Assembly: GCA_050251775.1 (NCBI GenBank) | Contig: JBFWMD010000134.1 | Span: 1-5,305 of the forward strand | Direction of reading: 5' to 3' | DNA length: 5,305 bases | From: Paucidesulfovibrio sp050251775 | GTDB lineage: Bacteria; Desulfobacterota; Desulfovibrionia; Desulfovibrionales; Desulfovibrionaceae | Shown here: piece after piece, positions 5,122 through 5,305 of the stretch | Position numbering within the stretch: position 1 is the stretch's first letter | Layout: the number at the start of each line of letters is the position of its first letter | Program-made: the position numbers and the translations under genes | Notes under the pieces: generated by a model | What the model was told of the DNA's origin: nothing | Database searches by the model: none | Seen by the model: the letters and a program-made list of their open reading frames with translations, nothing else

Positions 5122-5305
5122 TTCAAAGAGGGGGCAGGAAGGCGAATCCTAGAGGAAGGAATAATAGGGGCAGCCAGCGGGGCGGCGACTGGGGCTCTTA
5201 CAGGTATCCCTGTTCTAGGCGTTGGAGCTGTGCCAGGGGCTACCGTAGGTGGAATAGTCGGATTATCAACGGGACTGCTCAAGGGAACCATTATGGAAGC
5301 GCTCC
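4999..5305 (+). pseudogene. Orphan Rhs-CT cassette: start-less core end plus a second C-terminal domain, cut by window edge
   Basis: The frame encodes DYGPDTGRFTAKDPIG, DWYGYCLDDPVNG and RDPEGL, matching the end of the RHS core, then a new sequence of at least 61 residues. The new part begins FKEGAGRRILEEG and continues as a glycine/alanine-rich hydrophobic stretch (GAASGAATGALTGIPVLG, then VPGATVGGIVGL). Such stretches commonly lie just after the core in Rhs and other polymorphic toxins, ahead of the catalytic tip; helping entry into the target cell is a proposed role. The frame is open back to a stop at 4948-4950 but has no ATG, GTG or TTG before the core. This fits known orphan Rhs-CT modules, which are silent until recombined onto an intact rhs gene. 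The toxin tip and its immunity gene, if present, lie beyond the window. A simple degraded remnant is the alternative. Confidence 0.8.

Noticed and set aside
4910..5152. Plus-strand frame overlapping the immunity stop and running into the orphan Rhs core
   Set aside because: It reads the core in the wrong frame and has no good ribosome binding site. A frameshift between 4951 and 4999 could join it to the orphan, so it was considered as a lost start, but nothing shows this directly.
1..5305. CRISPR arrays, tRNA/rRNA genes, insertion sequences or integrase sites
   Set aside because: No regularly spaced repeats, cloverleaf, transposase or terminal inverted repeats were seen. The only long repeat is the Rhs core pair.

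Overview
The window is high-GC, Gram-negative-looking DNA. The compact bacterial-type glucose-6-phosphate isomerase, the strong GC bias of the two housekeeping genes and the short Rhs gene suggest a deltaproteobacterium of the Desulfovibrio type. That assignment is inference from general style; no marker here fixes the taxon.

Left part (about 1-1832). On the minus strand lies pgi (glucose-6-phosphate isomerase). Seventeen bases after it comes a very short gene for a 46-residue single-pass membrane protein, which starts at TTG behind a good Shine-Dalgarno sequence. The two probably share a transcript. Bases 1-49 hold no start codon or gene I can support. The 290-base gap between pgi and rlmN (1552-1844) is a divergent promoter region with a perfect 7-bp hairpin in the pgi leader, a weak promoter candidate for pgi and a consensus -35 box close to rlmN.

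Middle (1845-2888). rlmN, the radical-SAM 23S rRNA A2503 / tRNA A37 methyltransferase, is intact with all five key cysteines. It has no visible Shine-Dalgarno sequence and is followed by a possible terminator.

Right part (about 2970-5305). This is an Rhs polymorphic-toxin locus. A short Rhs gene (442 aa) with its own strong ribosome binding site carries YD repeats and a complete RHS-associated core ending in DPQGL, then a 133-residue glycine-rich C-terminal domain, the putative toxin. Fifteen bases after its stop comes an AT-rich gene for a two-helix membrane protein with a possible PH-like domain, the candidate immunity protein. Downstream, the last 41 codons of the Rhs core reappear without a start codon, joined exactly after DPEGL to a different C-terminal sequence that runs off the window. 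This is the layout of an orphan Rhs-CT cassette: a silent second toxin tip that recombination across the shared core could swap onto the expressed gene.

The housekeeping half looks ordinary. The accessory half is the interesting part: one expressed toxin/immunity pair with unrecognised domains, plus one stored, start-less alternative.
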